DNA from: Actinomycetota bacterium
Lineage (GTDB): Bacteria > Actinomycetota > Actinomycetes > Nanopelagicales > Nanopelagicaceae
DNA length: 64,000 bases
Reading direction: 5' to 3'
NCBI GenBank assembly: GCA_014377015.1
Contig: JACMQL010000046.1
Location: forward strand, 62,001-126,000
This document shows positions 28,342 through 36,708 of the stretch, in pieces (position 1 is the stretch's first letter; each line of letters starts with the position of its first letter). The notes under the pieces are model-generated. The model was given only the letters and a program-made list of their open reading frames with translations. It made no database searches and was not told the DNA's origin. Both the position numbers and the translations under genes were made by a program.

Positions 28342-28364
28342 AGTGATTAAAGTGATTAAAGTGA
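28338..28364 (+). repeat. Three tandem copies of TTAAAGTGA
   Basis: A 9-base unit repeated exactly three times across and just after the SDR 2 stop codon, which is the TAA in the first copy. It lies between converging genes (SDR 2 and the phosphotriesterase-family gene). It is the second 9-base triple repeat in the island. Confidence 0.9.
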
Positions 28365-28371
28365 TTGAGGT

Positions 28372-29286
28372 TTATTTACCAGCTAGAAATCTTTGCGGAT
28401 TGGTGCGAGTAAGGTTTGTGATTTCATTTTCGGTCAACCCCGCATCGCGCAACATTGGAAGAAAATGAGTGATCAGGTAGCCGTACCCTTTTCCTCCGTG
28501 AGCAACCATGCGGGACCTGCCCGCGATATCGGTGCTGATTAATATTTTGTCTGCGTAGCCTTCTCTGACTAACGTAGTTATTGATTCTGCTCTTCGTTCA
28601 TCTGTCTGCTTATCGAACTGGCCGACTGCGTCATAAGCAATCCATACTCCGCGTTTGAGCAATTTTCGAGAATAATTCACATCGCGGTTTGTATCGCAGT
28701 GACCGATGACGGTGATCTCAAGATCTGCACCAGCCTCTTCTAGGACATTTAGTTGGTCAAGCCCAATTTCGGTAAAAAGTGCGTGCGTGCCGATCGGTAT
28801 TCCTGTCTCAATCTGTGCCTTGGCTGCGGCTTGTAAAACTTTCGTTTCGGTTTCGGTTATGCCTCGATGAGATGTGCCGAGCTCTCCCATAAAACCCGCT
28901 TTTATTTCCGTTCCAGGAAAACCAACGGTGATGTGCTCTACAAATCTCTTCGTGATATCAGAAGTAGACATCTGCGCGAGCCAGGATGGGTAGTACATCT
29001 CCCAATAAAAACCTGTGCCAGCAACTATGTGTACTCCAGTCTTTTCCGAAATGTCCTTGAGGCCAATAGGGTCAGGATGGAGTCCGTAGATAGTCTGTTC
29101 AACCATAGTGTCCCCACCGGCGGCCCTGAATAATTCAACTTCGTCAATTGCCATTTGGTGATCGAGGAGTACACCATCAGAATTTCGACGGACATCGTAG
29201 GTGTCTACGATAATATGCTCATGGGGAAGAACCAATCCCAACTCCGAGGCGGGAACTGGACCGAGAACAGTTTGCACGGATTTCAT
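28372..29286 (-). CDS. Phosphotriesterase family metal hydrolase (probable lactonase)
   Basis: 304-aa TIM-barrel hydrolase of the PTE/PLL family. Metal ligands are visible: LPHEH (HxH type), IGTHALFTE, IGHCDTN and the Asp in STDIAG. The bridging residue appears to be Glu in FMGELG rather than the carboxylated Lys of true phosphotriesterases. Such Glu-type members include sugar-lactone and phosphosugar-lactone hydrolases. GAAAGGG precedes the start. It is the last gene of a minus-strand unit of creatininase, PF04734 copy 1 and this gene. The substrate is unknown; a lactone is the best guess. Confidence 0.83.
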   Translation of the reverse strand: MKSVQTVLGPVPASELGLVLPHEHIIVDTYDVRRNSDGVLLDHQMAIDEVELFRAAGGDTMVEQTIYGLHPDPIGLKDISEKTGVHIVAGTGFYWEMYYPSWLAQMSTSDITKRFVEHITVGFPGTEIKAGFMGELGTSHRGITETETKVLQAAAKAQIETGIPIGTHALFTEIGLDQLNVLEEAGADLEITVIGHCDTNRDVNYSRKLLKRGVWIAYDAVGQFDKQTDERRAESITTLVREGYADKILISTDIAGRSRMVAHGGKGYGYLITHFLPMLRDAGLTENEITNLTRTNPQRFLAGK

Positions 29287-29301
29287 GAAAGCCCTTTCGC
29301 C

Positions 29302-30741
29302 CTATTTGGTAGATGCATGTAATCGTTCAAGAAGAGCTACGGACTCTTCAACCAGCATCCGACTTGCCGCTGGTGAGAATGGAGCAGGATGTCCGTAACC
29401 GCGTTGCGCGACCGTTGGCTCATAGCCGCCAAATTGATATTCCTCGGGAGTAGAGACGTAGCCTAAGACGCCCTGACAGTAACCCGCGAAGATCGTTGTA
29501 GCAAAAGGGGAACGGCGGCGAACTTCTGCTCCGAGTTCGCTGAATAGTTCGCCGGGAGTGCCAACAATTGCGGCGTCGCCCAAGCGTGCGGCCCAGATTT
29601 CACCCACTAGAAATTCAGGAAGAGGCGCAGTGCGTGCCATTTTTAAGATGTCTTTGAGCCATTCGATGTGGTAGCCAATCGGATTCAAAAGATCACGACC
29701 GGCACCTGCTGCAACTTTTGCATCGAAGTCCATTTGGCGAGATGCGAGTTCCGTCTCCATCTCGGGCACTGTGAGTGAAGGATTCAAAGGAAGCTCGAGA
29801 ACTTTGCGTAGGGAACTGACAGGTTGCGGTGGCTGAGGAGAAACCGCTCGGCGACGATAGAGAGAAATAGGAGTCACTGATCCATAAGAAACCTTTTCTA
29901 TTTTGATCACACGTGGATCCTTGTCAACTATCGCATGTACGGCTTCAAGGCCGAGGCGGGATCCCATCTGGCGTTCTGGTCCAGGCTGATCTATAAAAGC
30001 TTCGAGCGGCAGGACATTACCAGCGGCGCCTTGGAAGAAAATACAGATGCCTCCGCGAAGAAGTTCCACCTTCCGACGTAATTCGCCGATGAAGTCGGGA
30101 CCGCTATAAGGCACCTCGCCCCCCAACACAACTGGGTGACAACCGAACCCGACTAACGTCGCGATAGGTAGACCATCGTGGTCGTCAATGCGAATCGTGG
30201 GAACTTCTTCATCGATGAAGTTCTCTTTGTTCCAGCCCAAAATCGTTCCGCCGTTGCCATCTCGCTCTCTACGATTTACCGCTAATCCAGGTACCAGTCC
30301 GGTGCCCCCAGATATGCGTGCGGGTTTCAACCGAGAGAGTGCCTTAACTACTGCGCTGGCATAGTCATAGGGGATCTTTTCAAAATAAGCTTGCTCTGCT
30401 TCTGTCACGTCTGGAAACTCTCCATGGAGTTTCTTGTTTCCCGCACGTGGCCACAATCCAGCGTGCGTGTGGCTCGAATTTAGCAAAATATTGTCATACG
30501 GAATTCCAGTTGTGGTCTCAATTACGCGTCTAATCCGATCTGCGAAGTACGTGTCAAGATTCGTGACATCGGCAGCGAGAAGAGCAATAGTGTGAGTTCC
30601 ATTTTGAATTACACAAGCGCTCACTAAGGCTGAATCCAAGTCGTCTCGAACTGCGACAGCGCGACGAACGAAACCCTGCGGATCCGAAGGAAGTGGTGGA
30701 TCAATGAAAAAGGATCCTGCACCGACAAGCAATTCTGACAC
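29302..30741 (-). CDS. Neutral-ceramidase-like (PF04734) hydrolase, copy 1
   Basis: 479 aa, matching the N-terminal catalytic domain of neutral/alkaline ceramidases without their C-terminal Ig-like domain or a signal peptide. The zinc-site motifs are visible: SSHTHAGLW, GFGCHPVVLGG, GTPGELF and the Tyr region YVSTPEEYQFGGYEP, close to true ceramidases. The nucleophile motif GDVSPN is replaced by GAAGNVLP, so the catalytic Ser is Leu. It is thus probably a metal-dependent hydrolase of another substrate. It is the most family-typical but the most distant of the five copies in this window. It lies 15 bases upstream of the PTE-family gene, in one operon. Confidence 0.83.
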   Translation of the reverse strand: MSELLVGAGSFFIDPPLPSDPQGFVRRAVAVRDDLDSALVSACVIQNGTHTIALLAADVTNLDTYFADRIRRVIETTTGIPYDNILLNSSHTHAGLWPRAGNKKLHGEFPDVTEAEQAYFEKIPYDYASAVVKALSRLKPARISGGTGLVPGLAVNRRERDGNGGTILGWNKENFIDEEVPTIRIDDHDGLPIATLVGFGCHPVVLGGEVPYSGPDFIGELRRKVELLRGGICIFFQGAAGNVLPLEAFIDQPGPERQMGSRLGLEAVHAIVDKDPRVIKIEKVSYGSVTPISLYRRRAVSPQPPQPVSSLRKVLELPLNPSLTVPEMETELASRQMDFDAKVAAGAGRDLLNPIGYHIEWLKDILKMARTAPLPEFLVGEIWAARLGDAAIVGTPGELFSELGAEVRRRSPFATTIFAGYCQGVLGYVSTPEEYQFGGYEPTVAQRGYGHPAPFSPAASRMLVEESVALLERLHASTK

Positions 30742-30918
30742 TTTAGCCTCCAGAGATACGCTAGTTACAAGCTAAGAAGTGTTGGTAAGTCTATTCCTTG
30801 GCTGACAGGCTAGCCATCATTTTTATTTTGTATTTCAATCTCCATAACGGTGAAAATTCCGGAAAATTTCCTGCAAATAATTGGAAAGTGAAAGATTTTC
30901 CAGAAGAGGATTGTCTAC
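30742..30918. other. Intergenic region between creatininase and PF04734 copy 1
   Basis: This 177-base AT-rich gap has no credible gene. It holds TTCCGGAA (perfect 8-base palindrome) and a possible hairpin TGGAAA (30882-30887)/TTTTCCA (30896-30902). A promoter for copy 1 or a terminator for creatininase would be expected here, but I find no convincing -35/-10 pair. Confidence 0.5.
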
Positions 30919-31725
30919 TCAATTTTTGCGAAGTTGAGATTTCTCAAGCAGAAATAGTTCAGAAATCAAAGCTGAAATGTTTTCGCAAGCGTCCGTGAAA
31001 ATTCGTTCGCCCTTTTGTGCCGTTGCGAGAGTGGGATCACCCATGACACCATGCTTACTGTCACGCAAGAAATCCAAGGGAATACCGACGGGGCCTCCAG
31101 CGCGGAAGTCGATAGAGGAACGTGAGGTGAGCTCACGAGGCATCTCACGCACGGCAAGAGACATATCTACCAGATCTGCACGCATATGAAGGGCAAGTGA
31201 AGTTTCCATCTCACATGCGTGGCCCATACCTCCAATCGGAGATTCTCCAACCGCTATTAGGGTTTCCTTGATCATGGTCCAGTAGGAAAGAGTCGGAACC
31301 GAGATGCCGAGATCATCGCTTAGTTGCGAAACCGTTGCGGTCAGAATGCCAGCATTACCCCCATGCCCATTCATGAGGAGAAATCTGTAGAATCCATGCG
31401 GGAGCAGCGAAGAAATCACGTCGAAAATAATGCTGGAAAATGTTTCTGGACGAAGCGAGAGAGTTCCGGGAAAACCTAAGTGGTGCGGTGATGTTCCCCA
31501 AGGAATTGGAGGAGCAACTAACACGCGTTGATTTCCACCGACAAACTTGCGGGCCACTTCTTCGGAGATTGTCGTAGAGTTGTAAATATCGGTATCAATA
31601 GGAAGTTGCGGACCATGTTGTTCGATAGCGCCAGTTGGAAAAATAATAAACGTGTTATCTCGATCGAGGATCTCGATTTCTTTCCAAGTCATTTTCGAGA
31701 ATTGAATTTCTGAAGCATGTGACAT
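30919..31725 (-). CDS. Creatininase family metal-dependent amidohydrolase
   Basis: 268 aa, the family's normal length. It has the metal-binding motifs FPTGAIEQHGPQLPIDTD (Glu, His, Asp), MNGHGGN (His) and HACEMETS (Glu). Members hydrolyse cyclic amides or amide bonds such as creatinine and formylated pyrimidine intermediates (ArfB); the substrate here is unknown. It starts the minus-strand unit that continues to PF04734 copy 1 and the PTE-family hydrolase. It is divergent from ridA over a 96-base region. The combination strengthens the picture of amide or lactone cleavage. Confidence 0.9.
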   Translation of the reverse strand: MSHASEIQFSKMTWKEIEILDRDNTFIIFPTGAIEQHGPQLPIDTDIYNSTTISEEVARKFVGGNQRVLVAPPIPWGTSPHHLGFPGTLSLRPETFSSIIFDVISSLLPHGFYRFLLMNGHGGNAGILTATVSQLSDDLGISVPTLSYWTMIKETLIAVGESPIGGMGHACEMETSLALHMRADLVDMSLAVREMPRELTSRSSIDFRAGGPVGIPLDFLRDSKHGVMGDPTLATAQKGERIFTDACENISALISELFLLEKSQLRKN

Positions 31726-31742
31726 AATTTTTTTCCAATCTA

Positions 31743-31771
31743 TTGACCCTCAGCGTGCAAAATGTTAGCGT
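31743..31771 (+). promoter_or_regulatory. Candidate ridA-operon promoter TTGACC-N17-TAGCGT
   Basis: TTGACC (31743-31748) and TAGCGT (31766-31771) are 17 bases apart upstream of ridA. The -10 box is weak. A perfect palindrome follows at once. Confidence 0.45.
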
Positions 31772-31785
31772 AAAACCTAGGTTTT
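31772..31785. promoter_or_regulatory. Perfect palindrome AAAACCTAGGTTTT (candidate operator)
   Basis: A 14-base perfect inverted repeat in the divergent creatininase/ridA region, immediately after a candidate -10 box. It differs from the LacI-type sites, so a different regulator, perhaps one encoded elsewhere, may bind. Confidence 0.6.
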
Positions 31786-31821
31786 TTGACTGTTGTCATA
31801 AATATAAAGGAGATTTCGCCC

Positions 31822-32214
31822 TTGACCATTATCCTAAAGACAGACGGAAATCGACCGTGGGCACCGATTGTTGGATATTCCCGTGCTGTTCGAATGGGAA
31901 ATTTGGTGGAAGTGAGTGGAACAAGTTCCACCACGCGTGAGGGCACCGTCATGCATCCGCATGATGCTTTTGGTCAGATGATCTACATCCTTGATGAAAT
32001 TAGAAAGTCAATTGAACAAGTTGGTGCGACTATGGAAAATACGATTCGTACCCGAGTTTTTATGACAAATATCGAAGACTGGCCCGCCGCGGCTAAGGCA
32101 CACGGGGAGGTTTTCTCGAAAATTATGCCTGCCTGCTCTTTCGTTGAAGTAAGCCGTTTGATGCTTCCGGAGTTGTGCGTTGAAGTGGAAGCAACTCTCT
32201 GGATTCCAGAATGA
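31822..32214 (+). CDS. RidA/YjgF family protein
   Basis: 130 aa, the typical trimeric RidA length. Known members hydrolyse reactive enamines or imines formed during amino-acid breakdown. The family pattern is present: APIVGYSRAVRMGNLVEVSG at the start, TRVFMTNIEDWPAAAKAHGEVF, and ELCVEVEATLW at the end. The exact arginine that binds carboxylates in canonical RidA (in the RxxVxV-type segment) is not obvious here, so it may be a YjgF subfamily with other function. TTG 31822 with AAGGAG 9 nt upstream is preferred. It overlaps SDR 3 as ATGA. Confidence 0.86.
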   Translation: MTIILKTDGNRPWAPIVGYSRAVRMGNLVEVSGTSSTTREGTVMHPHDAFGQMIYILDEIRKSIEQVGATMENTIRTRVFMTNIEDWPAAAKAHGEVFSKIMPACSFVEVSRLMLPELCVEVEATLWIPE

Positions 32215-32987
32215 GCCACATAAACGGCGGGCACTCCACCATAATCATCACGGGAGGCGGTAGCGGTTTAGGACTAGCCTCAGGTCGTCGGTTATTGACG
32301 GACTGGCCGAACGTACAAATTGTGTCAGCAGATATCCGTCCCGGTGAAATTGAATCATTACAGTCAGATTTTGGAAAAGATCGAGTCTTGTATGTAGAGG
32401 CCAACGTTGCGCATGTTGGTGCCGCCGCTAAGGTAGTCGGGCAGACCATAGCTTGGGCGGGCAGTCTTTCTGGATTGGTCAATTGCGCGGGTAACAGCAC
32501 AAACCACGCGAGCATTGATCTCACCCCTGAACAGTGGCGGGAAGTTCTCGATTGTCATCTCGATGGTCATTTCTATATGTGCCAAGCATTTGCGCGTTAC
32601 GTTATCGATGCGAATGCAAGTGGAGCGATCGTAAATTTCTCGTCGCTGGCGCATGCATTTGGTTGGCCGCGTCGACTTCCGTATTCCGTAGCGAAGGCCG
32701 GAATTGATGCGTTAACTCGCACTCTGGCCGTCGAATGGGCTGAATTCGGATTACGGGTCAATGCAATCGCCCCGGGGTACATCAACACGCCACTGGTCGT
32801 TAAAGCAACCGAGAATGGGTACTTGGATCCAACGATTGTGGATATGCATGCGATGGGACGTTTCGGCGACCCTAACGAGATCGCAACTGGCGTGAAGTTC
32901 CTTCTCTCCGATGATGCGAGCTTCATAACTGGCGAGATACTGACAATAGATGGCGGCTTCTCTGCCAAGAGAATTCCTTGGAAATGA
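32211..32987 (+). CDS. Short-chain dehydrogenase/reductase (SDR 3)
   Basis: 258-aa classical SDR with TGGGSGLG cofactor motif, NCAG, catalytic NFSSLA and YSVAKAG (YxxxK), and ending LTIDGGFSAKR. More similar to SDR 4 (34143) than to SDR 1/2. It overlaps ridA (ATGA) and enolase copy D (ATGA), so ridA, SDR 3, enolase D and likely SDR 4 form an operon. The substrate is unknown, likely a hydroxy or sugar acid. Confidence 0.87.
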   Translation: MSHINGGHSTIIITGGGSGLGLASGRRLLTDWPNVQIVSADIRPGEIESLQSDFGKDRVLYVEANVAHVGAAAKVVGQTIAWAGSLSGLVNCAGNSTNHASIDLTPEQWREVLDCHLDGHFYMCQAFARYVIDANASGAIVNFSSLAHAFGWPRRLPYSVAKAGIDALTRTLAVEWAEFGLRVNAIAPGYINTPLVVKATENGYLDPTIVDMHAMGRFGDPNEIATGVKFLLSDDASFITGEILTIDGGFSAKRIPWK

Positions 32988-34105
32988 TATCTAGGGTGGA
33001 TTCAATCAAGATCACCGCGATAGTCGGTCGACGTGTAACGCTCACTCTGCCCCAGCCCGTCGAACTCGGCAGTTACGTCATCCGCGCCCGCAGTTTTTGT
33101 ATCGCAACCGTCACGCTCGAAGACGGAACTGTTGGCTCGGCATTCGCACTTGATCGTGGTGCCCCAGTTGCTGAAGCGATCAATACTTTGATTGCTAAGC
33201 CTTACCAGGAGTTATTCAAAGGTGATCCATTGGCAACTTGGGATGTGTTATTGCGACAAGCGAGTGCAGCGTTGAGTTCTGGAGCAGCCCTGCGAGGCTT
33301 TTCTTTAGTTGACCTGGCTACACATGATGCAATCGCACGGCGTGAAAAACGTACCGTGGCGGAGCGTTTCAATCGTCCGATGAAGAAGTTGGCGAAGTGG
33401 GCAGTTATCGGGTATCCGCCCTCGCGCGGACCCGAAGAGATTGCCTGGGAAGTAAAAGCCGCGGTGGAGGCAGGAGCCGTCGGCGTGAAACTTCCTGTTG
33501 GAAAATCTCCTGAATTGACGCGCGAGAGAATCATCGCGGCACTTGACACGAGACTTTGTCCTGTGGCAACTGATTTAGCATGGTCATGTCGGACACCGTC
33601 GGATGCAATCAAGATTGTCGGCGGGCTGGATCTTGCTTGGGTAGAAGACCCCTTTATCCCCGGAAGTTTGCGCGAACTTCGCAATTTACGGTCTCTTCTT
33701 AATGTGCCACTTGCCAGCGGTGATGATGAGGCTCATCTCTATCATCCGCAAGTTTTTATTGAGACAGAGGCCGTGGACATATTGCGTATGGATGCGACAT
33801 GTCAAGGTGGACTTTCGCGAATGCTCCAGTTGGATGACTACTTAGTCGACTCGGGCCTTTCACTTTCGTGGCACGTTTATGATGCGTGGCATTCGCAAAT
33901 CGCGTCAATAATGCAAACGCCTACCTTTTCGATCGAATATTCAGCCCCCGGAGCAAGCGTGGACCCATTGGCAGAGTTGATTTTCAGTCGCAAGAAGGAC
34001 CTTGAGGCAACTGATAATCACGGCTGGCAGTTCATTCTCCCTGAACTTGCGGATGTTTCGATGGCCCTGGATGGTGGAACTCGATGGATTCCATTACCAA
34101 ATTAG
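32984..34105 (+). CDS. Enolase-superfamily protein, mandelate racemase subgroup (copy D)
   Basis: 373 aa. Barrel motifs are AGAVGVKLPVGKS (base Lys), VATDLAWS (metal Asp), WVEDPF (metal Glu), ASGDDE (third metal ligand) and SWHVYDAWH (probable catalytic His). The KxP context instead of KxK and a VEDP ligand set it apart from copies A-C, and it may act as a racemase or dehydratase on a different acid. ATG 32984 overlaps the SDR 3 stop (ATGA) and is preferred over TTG 32978. It is followed 37 bases later by SDR 4. Confidence 0.82.
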   Translation: MISRVDSIKITAIVGRRVTLTLPQPVELGSYVIRARSFCIATVTLEDGTVGSAFALDRGAPVAEAINTLIAKPYQELFKGDPLATWDVLLRQASAALSSGAALRGFSLVDLATHDAIARREKRTVAERFNRPMKKLAKWAVIGYPPSRGPEEIAWEVKAAVEAGAVGVKLPVGKSPELTRERIIAALDTRLCPVATDLAWSCRTPSDAIKIVGGLDLAWVEDPFIPGSLRELRNLRSLLNVPLASGDDEAHLYHPQVFIETEAVDILRMDATCQGGLSRMLQLDDYLVDSGLSLSWHVYDAWHSQIASIMQTPTFSIEYSAPGASVDPLAELIFSRKKDLEATDNHGWQFILPELADVSMALDGGTRWIPLPN

Positions 34106-34142
34106 TTTCATTTACACTCATTGACGTAACGATTGGAGAACT

Positions 34143-34904
34143 ATGACGAGCTCACATCCAGTTGTACTTGTAACAGGTGGCGCGCGGGGGATTGGATTTG
34201 CGTGTTGTCAGGTTTTCTTTGAAGCTGGGTTCAATGTCGTTGTGACAGACATGGATGTCGAACTCGCCCAAAGTTCTGCCACCGACATAGATCCAATCGG
34301 GGAGCGCACCTTTGCACTTAAGATGGATGTTTCCGCAACCGAATCGGTGGACTCGGGAATGCGTGCGGCTGCCAAACATTTCGGGCGACTGGATGTTCTT
34401 GTGAATAATGCTGGCAATTTCTTGCAAGCCCCAACGGCCACCTACACCGATGCGGACTGGGATCTTGTTACGGGAGTTCATCTGGACGGTGCGTTTCGCT
34501 GCTCACGTGCGGCGTATCCATTTTTGAAAGAGTCAGCACAAAGTGCCATTGTTTCAATCTCCTCCATCGCCGCACGAATTGGGCTTCCCGGAAGACTTTC
34601 GTATTCTGTTTCAAAGTCGGGAATTGAGGCATTATCCCGAGTATTGGCTGTTGAGTGGGCGATGGACGGAATCAGAGTAAATTCGGTCGCACCGGGTTTT
34701 ACGCACACTCGAAGTTACGACGACATGGTGCGAAAGGGTATTTCCACCGGCGAAAAATTGATCGCCGCCGTTCCGATGAAACGTCTGGCAGATCCGAGGG
34801 AGATAGCTTCTGTCGTGCATTTTCTAGCATCACCTGCTGCTTCGTACGTAACTGGCCAAACCGTTGTAGTCGACGGCGGAGCGACAGTAGATATCAGGAT
34901 CTAG
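34143..34904 (+). CDS. Short-chain dehydrogenase/reductase (SDR 4)
   Basis: 253-aa classical SDR with [22 protein letters not shown] and YSVSKSG (YxxxK), and the ending [20 protein letters not shown] precedes the ATG at good spacing. It resembles 3-oxoacyl-ACP reductase-like sugar dehydrogenases. It ends the ridA operon and converges on the DppF-like ATPase gene with a 14-base gap. Confidence 0.88.
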   Translation: MTSSHPVVLVTGGARGIGFACCQVFFEAGFNVVVTDMDVELAQSSATDIDPIGERTFALKMDVSATESVDSGMRAAAKHFGRLDVLVNNAGNFLQAPTATYTDADWDLVTGVHLDGAFRCSRAAYPFLKESAQSAIVSISSIAARIGLPGRLSYSVSKSGIEALSRVLAVEWAMDGIRVNSVAPGFTHTRSYDDMVRKGISTGEKLIAAVPMKRLADPREIASVVHFLASPAASYVTGQTVVVDGGATVDIRI

Positions 34905-34918
34905 CGGCGAGAGTCGCT

Positions 34919-35719
34919 TTACGATGCGTGTTTCTGATTTCTAACTGCCGCACCAAGGGCGCCAGGAATTGAAGCAAGAAGTTCTTGAGTGTAAGCCTGT
35001 TGCGGATGATTGAAGATCTCCTCAGTGTCGCCTGATTCTACGAAGACACCATCTTTCATCACGTAAACGCGCTTAGTGAGGTAGCGGATTACGCCGAGGT
35101 CATGAGATACCAGAACAATGGCTAGCCCCTGATGAAGTAACCCTCTGAATAAATTTAGCAATTGCGCTTGTGCACTTTGATCGATGGCAGAAGTGGGCTC
35201 ATCCGCCAAGAGGATCGAGGGGTTAGCCGATAGCGCACGCGCGACACTCACTCTTTGGCGCTGCCCTCCCGAAAGTTGGCGGGGCTTTTTGACGGCATCG
35301 AGTTGGGCGATGCCCATCTGTCTCAGTAATTCAAGAGCTTTCACGTCAGCTTCCGACTTGCTGCATTTGTTGTGGATTCGCACCGCTTCAGAAACCGCGC
35401 TGAGTGCAGTTAGTTGCGGATTCAAACTTGCGTACGGATCTTGAAACACCATCTGCACTTGGCGGCGAGCCTCGCCTGTATACGACCTATGGCCCTTGTA
35501 GAGCGGCTCGCCGTTGAAATACACCTGACCCGAGGTAGGTGTCTGAAGTCCGGCGAGCACGCGAGCGAGAGTTGATTTTCCGCTTCCGGACTCGCCGACG
35601 ATTCCGAGCGGTTCTCCAGCGGCCAAGGTAAGGGAAACATTCTTAACTGCCTCAACTTTGTGAGAACCAGTGCCAAACGTTACGCATATATCTCTTGCCT
35701 CAATAATATTTGTGCTCAC
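34919..35719 (-). CDS. Oligopeptide/dipeptide-type ABC transporter ATPase (DppF/OppF-like)
   Basis: 266-aa ATPase energising import. It has Walker A GESGSGKS, VFQDPYASLNP (the Q-loop pattern of OppF/DppF), signature LSGGQRQRV, Walker B ILLADEPTSAID and a switch His in LVSHDLGVI. It lacks the long C-terminal Cys-containing oligopeptide domain found in OppD-type ATPases. The start is GTG. It is the last gene of the minus-strand transporter operon, 2 bases after the DppD-like gene. Confidence 0.93.
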   Translation of the reverse strand: MSTNIIEARDICVTFGTGSHKVEAVKNVSLTLAAGEPLGIVGESGSGKSTLARVLAGLQTPTSGQVYFNGEPLYKGHRSYTGEARRQVQMVFQDPYASLNPQLTALSAVSEAVRIHNKCSKSEADVKALELLRQMGIAQLDAVKKPRQLSGGQRQRVSVARALSANPSILLADEPTSAIDQSAQAQLLNLFRGLLHQGLAIVLVSHDLGVIRYLTKRVYVMKDGVFVESGDTEEIFNHPQQAYTQELLASIPGALGAAVRNQKHAS

Positions 35720-35721
35720 TT

Positions 35722-36708
35722 TTAACCTTTCAACTTATCGCGATGAAGGCAAGCACTTTGATGCGAACCTCTCTCACCAAAGAGCGGTGGATGACTGCCG
35801 ACCTTGCAATCTTCTTCCTTGAAGGTGCACCGTTCGACAAAGCGGCAGCCAGGATTCCACTCACCAACTGAGGGAGCGTTTCCCAAAATAGTTACTAGTT
35901 CACTTCCCGGAACCGCAATATCTATACGAGACTGGTTGAGCGCCAAGGTGTAGGGATGCTTTGGATTAACCATCTCAGTCACCGAACCAACTTCTACTGT
36001 CGCACCCGCATGCATAACAACAACGCGATCGCATACGTCGTCGATAAGTGCAAGATCATGCGAAATAAGGATGATAGAAGTGCCGAAATCCGCGCGAATC
36101 TCTTGTAAAAGTTGCATGATCTGCGATTGGACGGTTACATCTAATCCCGTCGTGGGCTCGTCCGCGATTAACAACTTAGGGTTGCTGGCAAGAGCGCAGG
36201 CAATCATCACTCGTTGGCGCATTCCGCCAGAGAGTTGATTTGGATACTGCTTCATGACGGTATCAACGCGACGAATCTTTACTAGATCGAGCAGTCTCCT
36301 GGATTGCTCCGCGATAGTTCCTGGAGCCTCGCTTCGGCGTAGGGCTTCCGCTAGTTGCTGTTGGGTCGTTAAAACTGGATTAGGACCAGCAAGGGCACTT
36401 TGCGGAACGTAACCAATTGATTTGCCGCGCAGTTTCTTCCAATTCGTTTCGGATATTTGGGCGAGATCTTGGCCACCGAAGAGCACTTGTCCTCCGAGCA
36501 CCTTGGCTCCTCTACGTTCAAGAGTTCCGATGATGCTGCGGCACACCATGGTTTTGCCCGAGCCAGACTCGCCGACGATTCCTACCATTTCGCCTGATCT
36601 GACATCGAAATTGGCGTTGTCGACGATGATCAACGTTTCGCGCCGCGGGTGCGGGATTCCGATTTTGAGGTCGATTACCTGTAAAAGCGTCTCGTTTTGC
36701 TCACTCAT
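35722..36708 (-). CDS. Oligopeptide/dipeptide-type ABC transporter ATPase (DppD/OppD-like)
   Basis: 328-aa ATPase with GESGSGKT (Walker A), YVPQSALAGPNPVLT (Q-loop region), LSGGMRQRVMIACAL, Walker B LLIADEPTTGLD and ISHDLALI. The C-terminal oligopeptide-transporter domain has PGCRFVERC, EEDCK and a final Cys, which in homologues binds an iron-sulfur cluster. It pairs with the DppF-like subunit as a heterodimer. It overlaps the DppC-like gene by 4 bases. Confidence 0.94.
   Translation of the reverse strand: MSEQNETLLQVIDLKIGIPHPRRETLIIVDNANFDVRSGEMVGIVGESGSGKTMVCRSIIGTLERRGAKVLGGQVLFGGQDLAQISETNWKKLRGKSIGYVPQSALAGPNPVLTTQQQLAEALRRSEAPGTIAEQSRRLLDLVKIRRVDTVMKQYPNQLSGGMRQRVMIACALASNPKLLIADEPTTGLDVTVQSQIMQLLQEIRADFGTSIILISHDLALIDDVCDRVVVMHAGATVEVGSVTEMVNPKHPYTLALNQSRIDIAVPGSELVTILGNAPSVGEWNPGCRFVERCTFKEEDCKVGSHPPLFGERGSHQSACLHRDKLKG

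Noticed and set aside
17564-28364. CRISPR-like repeats
   Set aside because: The 9-base triplets are directly adjacent without spacers and no cas genes are present.
29302-30741. True secreted ceramidase
   Set aside because: No signal peptide, no C-terminal Ig-like domain, and the nucleophile Ser motif is absent (NVLP).
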